Shown: positions 1 through 8,592, numbered from the stretch's first letter. The stretch: 64,000 bases of DNA from Maricaulis sp965228215 (GCA_965228215.1 OZ245800.1:2294001-2358000); one strand, 5' to 3'. Program-made: numbers and translations. Notes: a model not told the origin generated them from the letters alone.

Positions 1-193
1 GACGCGGATCGATGACCAGTGTCTCCGTCACCTTCATACGGCGATCCGGGAGCATGGCGTTCCGCAAACCGGTGAGATTTTGCAGGATCCAGCCGCGCTG
101 GATCGCATACGCAATCAGACCGACAGCGGCCAGCAGGCCGAAGAGGACGCCCATCGCCAGGAAGTACTGCGTCCAGTTCACGAGATCGTCCAT
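1..193 (-). CDS. fliO: FliO, flagellar export apparatus protein (N-terminal part, cut by window start)
   Basis: The minus strand reads MDDLVNWTQYFLAMGVLFGL from an ATG at 193 and stays open to base 1, giving 64 residues. One hydrophobic segment spans about residues 8-29. A basic segment follows and leads into RRMKVTETLVIDPR, which matches the start of the FliO cytoplasmic domain. FliO is a small membrane protein that assists assembly of the FliP/Q/R export gate. The gene diverges from flgB, and fliP probably lies downstream, outside the window. A nearby ATG at 206 is out of frame. The assignment rests on topology, this motif and flagellar context. Confidence 0.72.
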   Translation of the reverse strand, partial: MDDLVNWTQYFLAMGVLFGLLAAVGLIAYAIQRGWILQNLTGLRNAMLPDRRMKVTETLVIDPR

Positions 194-240
194 GACTCAC
201 GTCCATGACTAGGTAGAAATTGCCTTGTGGGCTGATGCGG

Positions 241-285
241 TTAAACGCGCGTTAACTGTGCGGGAGCAGGCTTAACCCCGGTTAA
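241..285. promoter_or_regulatory. CtrA-type binding boxes between fliO and flgB
   Basis: TTAA-ACGCGCG-TTAA at 241-255 matches exactly the TTAA-N7-TTAA consensus of the master regulator CtrA in Caulobacter relatives. A second pair, TTAA-CCCCGG-TTAA at 272-285, has a 6-base spacer. Both lie just upstream of flgB (301) and between it and the divergent fliO. Early flagellar operons are classic CtrA targets in this lineage, so CtrA control is likely. Binding itself is inferred. Confidence 0.7.
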
Positions 286-300
286 CAAGGGGATTCGCTC

Positions 301-696
301 ATGCGGCCCGAAGATGTGCCGGTCCTGGCACTCCTGAGACAATCGATCGGATTCAACGCGCAGCGACAGCGCGTGATTGCCGAAAACGTCGCGAACGCGA
401 ACACGCCGGGCTATACGGCGCGCGATCTCGACCAGGACGCTTTTCACCAGGCCCTGCAGGAACAGTTGCAGGCGCGCCGGACCGGAAATGGCGGTCTGAA
501 CATGCGTTCGGGCAGTCGCGAATGGTCGACCATCAACAGTCCCGATTCCGAGACGACGGTGAACGGGAATTCGGTCGTCCTTGAAGAACAGATGGTGCGC
601 TCGAACGAGACGCGCCTGCAGTACGAGACAGCGCTGTCGCTCTATCAGAAGAGCCTCGGCCTGATGCGCATGGCCGTGAAGTCGCCGGGCCGCTAG
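301..696 (+). CDS. flgB: FlgB, flagellar proximal rod protein
   Basis: This 131-residue protein forms part of the proximal rod of the flagellar basal body and is exported by the flagellar type III system. The N-terminal signature VIAENVANANTPGYTARD (about residues 26-43) is the conserved rod/hook family motif, and the C-terminal helix (EEQMVRSNETRLQYETALSL) is also typical. The ATG at 301 follows an AAGGGGA ribosome site. It is first in flgB-flgC-fliE and lies directly behind the CtrA-type box, so it is probably transcribed early in flagellar assembly. Confidence 0.95.
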   Translation: MRPEDVPVLALLRQSIGFNAQRQRVIAENVANANTPGYTARDLDQDAFHQALQEQLQARRTGNGGLNMRSGSREWSTINSPDSETTVNGNSVVLEEQMVRSNETRLQYETALSLYQKSLGLMRMAVKSPGR

Positions 697-723
697 CGCC
701 AGATGAATTGAGGAGTATGTGTG

Positions 724-1137
724 ATGGGTAGTCCGTCCGATACGATGCAGGTTTCCGCCGCGGGCATGCGTGCCCAGGCCGCGCGGATGCGCATCATTTC
801 CGAGAATATCGCCAATGCGAACTCGACGGCCCGCGAGGCCGGCGGTGATCCCTATCGCCGCCAGATCCCGGTTTTCGAGGCCGAGCTCAACCGTGTGACT
901 GGCATGAGCACGGTGCGCATGACCGATGTCCAGTACGACCAGTCCGACTTCACCCTGGAATTCGACCCGGGCCACCCGGCAGCCGATGGTGATGGCTATG
1001 TGAAGACCTCCAATGTCCAGACACTCGTCGAGATGATGGACATGCGTGAGGCGATGCGGTCCTACGAGGCCAATCTGAACATGATCGAGAGCGCCAAGCG
1101 CATGCAGGAACGCGCCCTCGACCTGCTGCGCCGCTAA
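724..1137 (+). CDS. flgC: FlgC, flagellar proximal rod protein
   Basis: This 137-residue rod protein assembles next to FlgB in the periplasmic axle of the flagellum. The N-terminal helix carries the family motif IISENIANANS, and the C-terminus (YVKTSNVQTLVEMMDMREAMRSYEANLNMI) is the conserved coiled-coil end of FlgC. I prefer ATG 724 over GTG 721 because AGGAG at 711-715 gives 8-base spacing. It is 27 bases downstream of flgB in the same operon. Length agrees with the family. Confidence 0.95.
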   Translation: MGSPSDTMQVSAAGMRAQAARMRIISENIANANSTAREAGGDPYRRQIPVFEAELNRVTGMSTVRMTDVQYDQSDFTLEFDPGHPAADGDGYVKTSNVQTLVEMMDMREAMRSYEANLNMIESAKRMQERALDLLRR

Positions 1138-1169
1138 TCGGCCGCAGCGCGACAAAGAGAGTTTGATCC

Positions 1170-1481
1170 ATGGCTGATATCTCTGCCGTCCAGGCTTACC
1201 AGGCCGCTATCCGCGCCGCCCAGAACGCGGCGACCGGCAATACCGCGTCCAATGACACGCCCGAGATCGATTTCGGCGGGCTTGTCGCCGACGCCATTCA
1301 GGATACGAGCGAGGTCCTGCAGCACTCCGAGCAGATGACGCAGGCTGCGGCGATGGGCGAGGCTGAACTGGTCGATGTGGTGACTGCGGTGTCGGCTGCG
1401 GAACTCTCTCTGCAGACGGTCGTGGCGGTCCGCGACGAGGTTGTCCGCGCCTATCAGGAAATCCTGAAAATGCCGATCTGA
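1170..1481 (+). CDS. fliE: FliE, hook-basal body adaptor protein
   Basis: A 103-residue protein matching FliE, which joins the MS ring to the rod. The conserved C-terminal block is visible (VDVVTAVSAAELSLQTVVAVRDEVVRAYQEILKMPI), ending in the characteristic EI-x-MPI. The N-terminal part is Ala-rich and variable, as in the family. It lies 32 bases after flgC and ends the flgBC-fliE operon, followed by a terminator-like hairpin. Confidence 0.94.
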   Translation: MADISAVQAYQAAIRAAQNAATGNTASNDTPEIDFGGLVADAIQDTSEVLQHSEQMTQAAAMGEAELVDVVTAVSAAELSLQTVVAVRDEVVRAYQEILKMPI

Positions 1482-1508
1482 CGCGTCAGAATAATTCTTT
1501 TCATCAAT

Positions 1509-1543
1509 AAAATTGTCGGCTTAACGCCGGCGATTTTGTTTTT
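1509..1543 (+). terminator. Rho-independent terminator after fliE
   Basis: A 12-base stem (1509-1520 with 1526-1537, two G-T wobble pairs) closes a five-base loop TTAAC and is followed by GTTTTT. It lies 27 bases past the fliE stop and closes the flgBC-fliE operon. Confidence 0.75.
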
Positions 1544-1570
1544 GCGCATTAATCGCATTTTTCCGCGACG

Positions 1571-1588
1571 GATCACGAAGCCGTGATC
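1571..1588. promoter_or_regulatory. Perfect inverted repeat upstream of the di-heme lipoprotein gene
   Basis: GATCACG-AAGC-CGTGATC is an exact 7-base inverted repeat with a 4-base centre, 56 bases upstream of the ATG at 1645 and after the fliE terminator. Its size suits a dimeric repressor operator. No T-run follows, so it is not an obvious terminator. The regulator is unknown. Confidence 0.4.
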
Positions 1589-1644
1589 GTTCCAGATTGG
1601 AGGGGAATGAAAACGGCCTAGCGGGGAGGGACAGGAGCAAGTCC

Positions 1645-3501
1645 ATGCGTGTGTGTGATGTCGATAAAAGGGTGCCACAAAAAACCGGCGCCGGGAAAAT
1701 CCTCCAATTCGCAATCATCAGTCTGATCACCGGTACGCTGGCCGCCTGTGGCGGTGGCGGCGGCGGTGACAACAATGCGGGAAATGCTGGTGGCGGTGCG
1801 GCCCAGCCGGTCAACAACGCCCCAACAGTTGCCAATCCGAATCTCGACCAGGCCGCCGAAGTCGGCGTGCCGTTCAATTACGATGCTGCCCAGAACGGCC
1901 AGACCTTCAATGATGCCGACAATGACACGCTGACCTATTCCGTCGCCCTGGCGCCGGGTAATAGCGGACTGACGGCCAATGGCGCGGTGATCTCGGGAAC
2001 ACCCAATGCGGCGCTCACCGTGACAGCGACCATCACGGCGCAGGACCCGTCCGGCGCACAGGCGCAGGACCAGTTCGACATCGTGATCCAGGTGAACCAG
2101 GACGTGCTGGCGCGCTCCGGTCCGACCGGGCTGCGTTTCTTCATCGGTCAGGGCGTCAATTTCGACGCCTCCAGCTGGGCTGCCTTCTTCGAGGATCCCA
2201 GTGGCAATGGCCTGACCTTCCAGGTCAATCTCAACAGCAATATCCCCGGGCTGACCGCGAACGGCGCCACGCTGACGGGAACGCCCACGGCGGCCGGCGT
2301 GTTTTCCGGACAGATCGTGGCCAGCAATGGTGCGGGCGCGGATTCGGTCAAGGACATCCGCATCGCCGTCCTGCGGGCTACCACCACGGGCGCGCCCAAT
2401 CTGGGCAATTTCGACTATGTGGCCTATTCGGAAACCGATGTTCCGTTGCATTACAGCCAGGGCGGAAACAACGGTATCGCCGCGGCTGACAACACGCCCA
2501 ACAACAATCAGCTGACCAATGCGGGGGCGCGTCTCGGACGGGCGCTCTTCTATGATACGCGCCTGTCGGTGAACAACACGATCTCCTGTGCCAGTTGCCA
2601 CGTCCAGGCTTTCGGCTTCGGTGAGCCGAGCCAGTTCAGCCGCGGTTTCAACGGTCAACAGACCGACATGAATGCACCCTCGCTGAGCAATGTGCGCTTC
2701 TATCACCGGGGCAATATGTTCTGGGACGAGCGCGCCGCCACGCTGGAAGACCAGGCGCTGGGGCCCATCCAGTCACCGGTCGAGATGGGCAATACCCTGC
2801 CCAACATGGTTGCCACGGTTCAGGCGCAGGCCTTCTACCCGCCGCTCTTCCAGGATGCGTTCGGCGACAACACCGTCACGGCCCAGCGCATCGCCATGGC
2901 CATCGCGCAATTCCAGCGCGCCATGGTGAGCTATCAGTCGCGTTTCGACACGGCCGTGATTGGCGCTAATCCCAACGCCAACACGCCGGATTTCGCGGGC
3001 CTGCTCACCCAGCAGGAGCTGCACGGCATGGCGCTCTTCCAGCCGGTGGATGATGACATCCTGGCGGCCGGAGGCCTGGCTCCGATCCAGTCCATGGGCT
3101 GCAATCAGTGCCACCAGGGCAATGCGCAGATCCTGTCGCGCGCACCCAATGGCAATGTCGGTCCGCAGAATATCGGTCTCGACACGACGGTCGCCGGCGG
3201 CGGTGCCACGGGCAATGATGATTTCAAGGTGCCGAGCCTGAGAAACATCGAGTTCAGCTCGCCCTACATGCATGACGGCCGGTTCGACACGCTGGAGGAA
3301 GTCGTGAACTTCTACGCCCAGGACGTGAATGACAACGGCCAGACCAGCCGTTTCCTGCGCCAGGGCAATAATAACGGCGCCCCGATCCAGCGTTTCAACC
3401 TGGATGACGAGGACGTGGCTGCCCTGGTCGCCTTCATGCGCGCGCTCTCGGATGAGACGCTGATCGAGGAAGAGGCCTTCTCGGACCCGTTCACGCAGTA
3501 A
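1645..3501 (+). CDS. Lipoprotein with Ig-like repeats and a di-heme MauG/cytochrome c peroxidase domain
   Basis: A 618-residue lipoprotein: lipobox LAAC at about residues 30-33, then a Gly-rich linker. Two Ig-like/He_PIG-type repeats follow, each containing GLTANGA..(S/T)GTP (about residues 50-155 and 155-250). The C-terminal di-heme domain has heme sites CASCH and CNQCH plus the family motifs FYHRGNMFWDERA and YMHDGRFDTLEE. Such enzymes act outside the cytoplasm on peroxide or as MauG-type oxidases. ATG 1645 is chosen over TTG 1597 because AGGAG precedes it by 7 bases and it leads straight into the signal peptide. It interrupts the flagellar region with no evident flagellar role. The substrate is unknown. 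Confidence 0.85.
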   Translation: MRVCDVDKRVPQKTGAGKILQFAIISLITGTLAACGGGGGGDNNAGNAGGGAAQPVNNAPTVANPNLDQAAEVGVPFNYDAAQNGQTFNDADNDTLTYSVALAPGNSGLTANGAVISGTPNAALTVTATITAQDPSGAQAQDQFDIVIQVNQDVLARSGPTGLRFFIGQGVNFDASSWAAFFEDPSGNGLTFQVNLNSNIPGLTANGATLTGTPTAAGVFSGQIVASNGAGADSVKDIRIAVLRATTTGAPNLGNFDYVAYSETDVPLHYSQGGNNGIAAADNTPNNNQLTNAGARLGRALFYDTRLSVNNTISCASCHVQAFGFGEPSQFSRGFNGQQTDMNAPSLSNVRFYHRGNMFWDERAATLEDQALGPIQSPVEMGNTLPNMVATVQAQAFYPPLFQDAFGDNTVTAQRIAMAIAQFQRAMVSYQSRFDTAVIGANPNANTPDFAGLLTQQELHGMALFQPVDDDILAAGGLAPIQSMGCNQCHQGNAQILSRAPNGNVGPQNIGLDTTVAGGGATGNDDFKVPSLRNIEFSSPYMHDGRFDTLEEVVNFYAQDVNDNGQTSRFLRQGNNNGAPIQRFNLDDEDVAALVAFMRALSDETLIEEEAFSDPFTQ

Positions 3502-3517
3502 CCCCACCCTGAATGGA

Positions 3518-3551
3518 AAAGGGCCGCGCGGAGTGATCCGGGCGGCCCTTT
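3518..3551. terminator. Bidirectional terminator between convergent genes
   Basis: A 10-base stem (AAAGGGCCGC with GCGGCCCTTT) and a 14-base loop lie between the di-heme lipoprotein gene (+, ends 3501) and the DUF885 gene (-, ends 3575). A-runs and T-runs flank both sides, so it can serve both. Confidence 0.75.
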
Positions 3552-3574
3552 CTTGTGCAGTTCGACAGACGCGA

Positions 3575-5461
3575 TTACTCGGCGCCACCTGCCGCGATAT
3601 AGGCCTGGACGCGTTCTTCCAGGATGGCCAGCGGCATGGCGCCCTGGGTCAGGACGACATCGTGGAAATCGCGGATGTCATAGGCTTCGCCCAGTTCTTC
3701 CTCGGCGATTCCGCGCAGGCGCAGGATCTCGTTCATGCCGATCTTGTAGGCCGTGGCCTGGCCGGCAAACACGATGTAGCGGTCGATGGCGTTGATGGCG
3801 TCACCTTCCGGGTTTGGCGTGTTCTCGACGAGATAGTCGACGGCTTCCTGGCGGGTCCACTGGTGATAGTGCAGGCCGGTATCCACCACGAGACGACAGG
3901 CGCGCCACAGCTCCATGGCGAGACGACCGAAATCGGAATAGGGGTCGGAATAGAAACCGTACTCTTTCGGGAAGTATTCCGTGTAGAGACCCCAGCCCTC
4001 GGTATAGGCCGTGTAGCCACCGAAACGGCGGAAGGACGGAATGCCTTCCAGCTCCTGCATGATGGCCAGCTGCATGTGGTGACCCGGAGCGCCTTCGTGA
4101 TAGGCGAGGGCTTCCATCTGGTAGGTCGGCATGTTCGCCATGTCGCGCAGGTTGGCGTAGTAGATGCCCGGGCGCGAACCGTCCGGTGCCGGACGGTTGT
4201 AGAAGGCCTTGCCGGCCGAGGCCTCACGGAAGGCTTCCACGCGGCGCACTTCCAGCTCGGCTTGCGGGAAGGTGTTGAACATCTGCGGCAGCGTCTCGGT
4301 CATCGTGTCGATCAGGGCCGTGGCCTCGTCGAGATAGCGCTGGCGGCCCTCATCCGTGTTCGGATAGTAGAACTGCTCGTCCGTCCGCATGAATTCGAAG
4401 AATTCCTGCAGCGTGCCCTCGAAACCGACCGTGTCCATGATGGCGCGCATCTCGGTATGGATGCGCTCGACCTCGGAAACGCCGATCTGGTGGATCTCCT
4501 CGGCGGAGATATCCATCGTCGTGTAGCCGTTCAGGAGGAAGTTGTAATACTCGCCGCCATCCGGGTGTTTCCAGACGCCGTCATCCTCGGAGGCCATGGC
4601 TTCTTGTTCGCCGAACATGGCGATCATGCGCTCATAGGCCGGGCCGACCACGTCGCGCAGGGCCGTTTCGGCCTCGGCGAGCAGGCGGTCCTTTTCGGCC
4701 TGGTCGATCTCGAGGCCATCCACCTTGCGACGGAAATCGCCCATGATCGGGCTGTCCTCGCCACTATCGTCGAAGGGAGCACCGGAGATCACATTGCGCG
4801 AGGTCTCGATCATCGGCTGGTAGGTCCAGCGCGGCGTGAGCACGCCGATCTCCGCCGAGCGGCGCGAATTGGCCATGTGGCCGTCGAGATAGGCGCCCAT
4901 ATTGTTGAGGCGGCCGATATAGGCTTCCGCATCATCCAGCGTATCGACGCGATGATTGTTGATGAGGAAGGTCGGCGAATTCATGTGCGGACCCGAGCGC
5001 GGCGTGAAGGTGTAGCCATGGTCCAGCCAGCGCTGGCCGTCGACCGCGCGCTGGGCGTTGTATTCGAACAGGCGCCAGGAGATCTGGGCGCTCTCGTCGA
5101 GCGCGTCGAAGTCGAAATTCTCGCGCATGTAGGCGAGGTCCGCCTGGCCGAGTTCGAACCCTTCCTGGGCGAATTCCGGGGAGGGGTCGCTCCACTGGTC
5201 GTAATTGGATTTCATGCCCAGGAAGGTCTGGGTCATCGGCGAGCGCATCACGGAGCGCTGGAAGACTTCCTCGAACCAGGCATTGAGACGATCGCTTTCG
5301 GTCTCTTCTGCCGACGCGGTCTGGGTCTCGGCGGGTGCCGTGTTAGCGGCGGCGGTTTCTGCCGGAGCAGCGTCGTTGGACGGTGCGTCAGCCGGCTGGC
5401 TGCAGGCCGCGAGCAGCGCGGCGGCGCTCGTGGAAATCAGCAGAAAACGGATCGATGTCAT
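3575..5461 (-). CDS. DUF885 family lipoprotein, putative metallopeptidase (copy 1)
   Basis: A 628-residue exported lipoprotein with lipobox LAAC near residue 19, an Ala/Glu/Thr-rich linker, then a DUF885 domain to the C-terminus. The metal-peptidase-like motif HEGAPGHH is at about residues 454-461, followed by EGWGLYTEYFPKEYGFY. DUF885 proteins resemble zinc peptidases, but few have proven substrates. ATG 5461 is chosen because GGGGAG precedes it and the signal peptide starts there. It is a tandem paralogue of the gene at 5548-7455, 86 bases away on the same strand, so they probably form one operon. A role in peptide use is inference. Confidence 0.85.
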   Translation of the reverse strand: MTSIRFLLISTSAAALLAACSQPADAPSNDAAPAETAAANTAPAETQTASAEETESDRLNAWFEEVFQRSVMRSPMTQTFLGMKSNYDQWSDPSPEFAQEGFELGQADLAYMRENFDFDALDESAQISWRLFEYNAQRAVDGQRWLDHGYTFTPRSGPHMNSPTFLINNHRVDTLDDAEAYIGRLNNMGAYLDGHMANSRRSAEIGVLTPRWTYQPMIETSRNVISGAPFDDSGEDSPIMGDFRRKVDGLEIDQAEKDRLLAEAETALRDVVGPAYERMIAMFGEQEAMASEDDGVWKHPDGGEYYNFLLNGYTTMDISAEEIHQIGVSEVERIHTEMRAIMDTVGFEGTLQEFFEFMRTDEQFYYPNTDEGRQRYLDEATALIDTMTETLPQMFNTFPQAELEVRRVEAFREASAGKAFYNRPAPDGSRPGIYYANLRDMANMPTYQMEALAYHEGAPGHHMQLAIMQELEGIPSFRRFGGYTAYTEGWGLYTEYFPKEYGFYSDPYSDFGRLAMELWRACRLVVDTGLHYHQWTRQEAVDYLVENTPNPEGDAINAIDRYIVFAGQATAYKIGMNEILRLRGIAEEELGEAYDIRDFHDVVLTQGAMPLAILEERVQAYIAAGGAE

Positions 5462-5547
5462 TTCGGTACTCCCCTGCCCGGAATGCGGGCGAAAATAAAA
5501 GGAGAGCCAGCCGCAGGGCCGGCTCTCCCCATGCATATAGGTTGATC

Positions 5548-7455
5548 CTATTCGGAATCAGCCAGTTTCTCGGCAATGTAATTGTCGACGAGCTCACCGA
5601 GCAGCGTCAACGGTACAGAACCATTCGTCAGCACCACGTCGTGGAATTCGCCGTAGTCGAAATCCTCGCCGAGCGCATCCATGGCCCGCTGTCGCAGTTC
5701 CAGGATGGTCAGCATGCCGATCTTGTAGGACACGGCCTGGCCGGGCCAGACGATGTAGCGACGCACTTCATTCTGGATGTCACCCGCCGGCATGGGCGTG
5801 TTTTCCAGCATGTAGGCATTGGCCTCTTCCTCGGTCCAGCGCATGTGGTGAAGACCGGTATCCACCACCAGGCGGGCCGCCCGGAAGATCTCGTAGGAGA
5901 GGCGGCCAAAATCCTGGTAGGGGTCGGTGAAGAAGCCCATATCCTTGCCCAGGAGTTCCGCGTAGAGCGCCCAGCCTTCGCCATAGGCGGAATACCAGGC
6001 GAAACGCTGGAACATCGGCGTTCCCTCGAGTTCCTGCGACAGGGCAACCTGGAAATGGTGGCCCGGCGCGCCTTCATGGAAGGCGAGGGATTCCATCAGA
6101 TAGGTCGGATTGTCCTGCATGCGGGCGAGGTTGACGTAATAGGCGCCCGGACGCGTGCCATCCAGCGAGCCCTGCTCGTAGAAGGCACCCGTGGCGCTGT
6201 CGATGCGGTATTGCTCGACCGCGCGGACTTCCAGCTGACCGACCGGCAGCCGGCCGAAATAATCCGGGGCGACTTCCATCAGTGCATCGATCATGGCCTT
6301 GGATTCGTCGAGATAGCGCTGACGGCCCTCATCCGTATCCGGATAGTAGAATTGCGGATCGGTGCGGACGAATTCGAAGAAATCGCCGAGATCCCCCTCG
6401 AAACCGACCTGTTCCATGATGTCTTCCATCTCGCCGCGGATCCGGGCGACCTCGTCGAGGCCGATCTGGTGGATGTCCTCGGCGGTCAGGTCCGTGCGGG
6501 TGGTGAAATTGCGCAGCTGGCTTTCGTAATAGCTGGCACCTTCCGGCTGACGCCAGACGCCGTCCGTATGACCGTCCGCCATCTGCTCGTGCTCGGCCAT
6601 GGTATCGGCCAGAAGCTGGAAGGCCGGGCCGACATGGTCGGTCAAGGCTGTCGCGGCACGCTCGATCAGCGCGTCATGCTCGTCCTGGGTGATCGGGTTC
6701 TCGTCCATGGTCAGCAGGGCGCCGACCTTGTTCTTGAAATCGGCGAAGAGCGGGCTGTCCGTCTCGCTGTCGTCGAACGGCGCGCCCGTGATCATGCGCT
6801 GCGACCCGGCGATCACGACCGGGTAGGAGAAGGCCGGCGGCAGCACACCGTCCTGGGCGCGGGCGTCGGCCTGGGCGACGAGTTCACGCAGCATCGGACC
6901 CATGCCTTCCAGGCGGCGGATATAGGCGTCGGCATGGTCGGCATTATCGACACGGTGATAGCCGATCATCATCGACGGAATGCTGGAATGGGCGCTCAGG
7001 AACTGCGTGAAGACATAGCCCTGGTCCCAGTACTCGCCCTGCTGGGCATTGTTCTCGGCGATGAATTCGGAGAAGCGCCAGGACACCTGGCCGGCCGGGG
7101 TGAGAGCGTCGAAGTCGAAATTCTCGTTCATGTAGCGAACGCGGTCGGCCTCGCGCTGGAGCCCGTCACGGAACGCCTGCTCGGTCACGTCGTCCCAACG
7201 GCCATAGGCATCGATGTCATCGATCATGCCGAGATAGGTCTGGCCTTGCGGCGACAGGGCGAGTTCGGCTTCGAACTCCTGCTGGAACCAGGCGTAGAGG
7301 CGCTCGGTCTCCGTCTGCTCGCTGGCAGCGGTCTGGGAGGTGTCGTTGACGGTTTCCGTCGCTGCGGCGGGTGTGGTGTCGCTGGCCTGTTGGGGTGAAC
7401 AGGCGGTCAGCAGGGCCAGGGCGCTGGCTCCGGCCAGGAGCTCGCGAAATGACAT
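5548..7455 (-). CDS. DUF885 family lipoprotein, putative metallopeptidase (copy 2)
   Basis: This 635-residue protein has an N-terminal lipoprotein signal (lipobox LTAC about residues 16-19) and a Thr/Ala-rich linker. Its DUF885 domain carries the same HEGAPGHH motif (about residues 458-465) and EGWALYAELLGKDMGFF. Shared blocks with the downstream copy include GRQRYLDE, YYPDTDEGRQ or YYPNTDEGRQ, and VVDTGLHH or VVDTGLHY, so the pair arose by tandem duplication. It is the upstream gene of the pair and is divergent from fliQ, with about 114 bases between starts. Substrate unknown. Confidence 0.85.
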   Translation of the reverse strand: MSFRELLAGASALALLTACSPQQASDTTPAAATETVNDTSQTAASEQTETERLYAWFQQEFEAELALSPQGQTYLGMIDDIDAYGRWDDVTEQAFRDGLQREADRVRYMNENFDFDALTPAGQVSWRFSEFIAENNAQQGEYWDQGYVFTQFLSAHSSIPSMMIGYHRVDNADHADAYIRRLEGMGPMLRELVAQADARAQDGVLPPAFSYPVVIAGSQRMITGAPFDDSETDSPLFADFKNKVGALLTMDENPITQDEHDALIERAATALTDHVGPAFQLLADTMAEHEQMADGHTDGVWRQPEGASYYESQLRNFTTRTDLTAEDIHQIGLDEVARIRGEMEDIMEQVGFEGDLGDFFEFVRTDPQFYYPDTDEGRQRYLDESKAMIDALMEVAPDYFGRLPVGQLEVRAVEQYRIDSATGAFYEQGSLDGTRPGAYYVNLARMQDNPTYLMESLAFHEGAPGHHFQVALSQELEGTPMFQRFAWYSAYGEGWALYAELLGKDMGFFTDPYQDFGRLSYEIFRAARLVVDTGLHHMRWTEEEANAYMLENTPMPAGDIQNEVRRYIVWPGQAVSYKIGMLTILELRQRAMDALGEDFDYGEFHDVVLTNGSVPLTLLGELVDNYIAEKLADSE

Positions 7456-7569
7456 GATGAGAAATCCCCTCGTTTACTTGAATTGACTCTTTCTTAACGC
7501 CGGATTGCGAGGGGTAAACATAATTAACAGTAAGAACGATTCGCTTTCGCTGGTGGCGAGGAACGACAA

Positions 7570-7833
7570 GTGACAGGAGCTGAGGTACTCGACTATGCGC
7601 GCGAGGCGATCTGGCTGACGCTGGCCATGGCCGCCCCCGTCATGCTGGTCGGGCTTGCCGTTGGCGTTGGTATCGCCCTGTTCCAGGCGCTAACACAGAT
7701 CCAGGAAATGACCCTGGTCTTCGTGCCCAAGATCATCGCCATCTTCATTGCCCTGCTGATCTTCCTGCCCATGATGGGTGCGCTGATGGGTGGTTTCACG
7801 ATCACCCTGATGGACCGGATCGCGAATCCATGA
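7570..7833 (+). CDS. fliQ: FliQ, flagellar export gate protein
   Basis: An 87-residue inner-membrane protein with two hydrophobic helices and the typical EAIWLTLAMAAPVMLVGLAVGV start of FliQ. It builds the export gate with FliP and FliR. The start is GTG 7570, preceded by GAGGAACG. Its last four bases overlap fliR as ATGA, implying translational coupling. Upstream, TTAA half sites at 7494-7497 and 7524-7527 hint at a degenerate CtrA-type promoter but do not match the consensus spacing. Confidence 0.95.
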   Translation: MTGAEVLDYAREAIWLTLAMAAPVMLVGLAVGVGIALFQALTQIQEMTLVFVPKIIAIFIALLIFLPMMGALMGGFTITLMDRIANP

Positions 7834-8582
7834 TCCTGGACCTGCCAGCCCTGATCTTCGCCGCCGGCCTGATCTTCTCGCGGCTCGGTGCGATCCTGAT
7901 GCTGATGCCTGGTTTCGGTGAGCCGAGCGTCCCGGCGAATATCCGCCTCTCCATGGCCTTGCTGATCTCGCTCGCGCTGGGGCCGCTGGTGGCCGACGGT
8001 CTGCCGCCCATGCCTGCACAACCGCTCATGCTGGCCGCGATGGTTGTCACGGAAGTCGTCATTGGCCTGATGATCGGTGCGGTGGCGCGTCTCTTCCTGT
8101 CGACCGCGGCCGTCGCGGGACAGGTGATCGGCATGCAGTCCGGTCTCGCCTTCGCGCAGAGTTTTGACCCGTCCATGGGCAGCCAGGGCGCCCTGATGGC
8201 GACCTTCCTGAACCTGACCTTCGTGACGCTGCTCTTTGCCACGAATATCCACCACATGCTGCTCTACACGGCCACGAATTCCTACATCGTCTTCCCCGCG
8301 GGGGATCTGCCCTCGATGAGTGGCGCCGCGCTGTGGGCGCTGAATTCCTTCATCGATGCCTTCCGCATCGGTGTACAACTGGCCGCGCCGCTGATCGTGT
8401 TTGGCCTGGTCTTCTACCTGTCGCTGGGCGTGCTCTCGCGGCTCATGCCGCAGGCCCAGATTTTCTTCATCGCCATGCCCTCCAACATCATGGTCGGGCT
8501 TTTCATCGTCACCATCGCGCTTGGCGCGATGAGCGCCGTCTGGCTGGAACGCATGCAGCGTTTCGCCATCGACATGAATTGA
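7830..8582 (+). CDS. fliR: FliR, flagellar export gate protein
   Basis: A 250-residue polytopic membrane protein with the FliR signature RLGAILMLMPGFGEPSVPANIRLSMALLIS at the N-terminus and hydrophobic helices throughout. It completes the FliPQR gate through which rod, hook and filament subunits pass. The ATG overlaps the fliQ stop by four bases. The stop lies 10 bases before flhB, so fliQ-fliR-flhB is one operon. Confidence 0.95.
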   Translation: MILDLPALIFAAGLIFSRLGAILMLMPGFGEPSVPANIRLSMALLISLALGPLVADGLPPMPAQPLMLAAMVVTEVVIGLMIGAVARLFLSTAAVAGQVIGMQSGLAFAQSFDPSMGSQGALMATFLNLTFVTLLFATNIHHMLLYTATNSYIVFPAGDLPSMSGAALWALNSFIDAFRIGVQLAAPLIVFGLVFYLSLGVLSRLMPQAQIFFIAMPSNIMVGLFIVTIALGAMSAVWLERMQRFAIDMN

Positions 8583-8592
8583 GGGATCGATC

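Noticed and set aside
3533..5545. 670-residue open frame on the plus strand
   Set aside because: It lies opposite the DUF885 gene and only reflects codon bias of that gene; no signal or motif was seen.
7494..7527. CtrA box upstream of fliQ
   Set aside because: TTAA half sites are present at 7494-7497 and 7524-7527, but their spacing does not fit TTAA-N7-TTAA; kept only as a hint in the fliQ entry.
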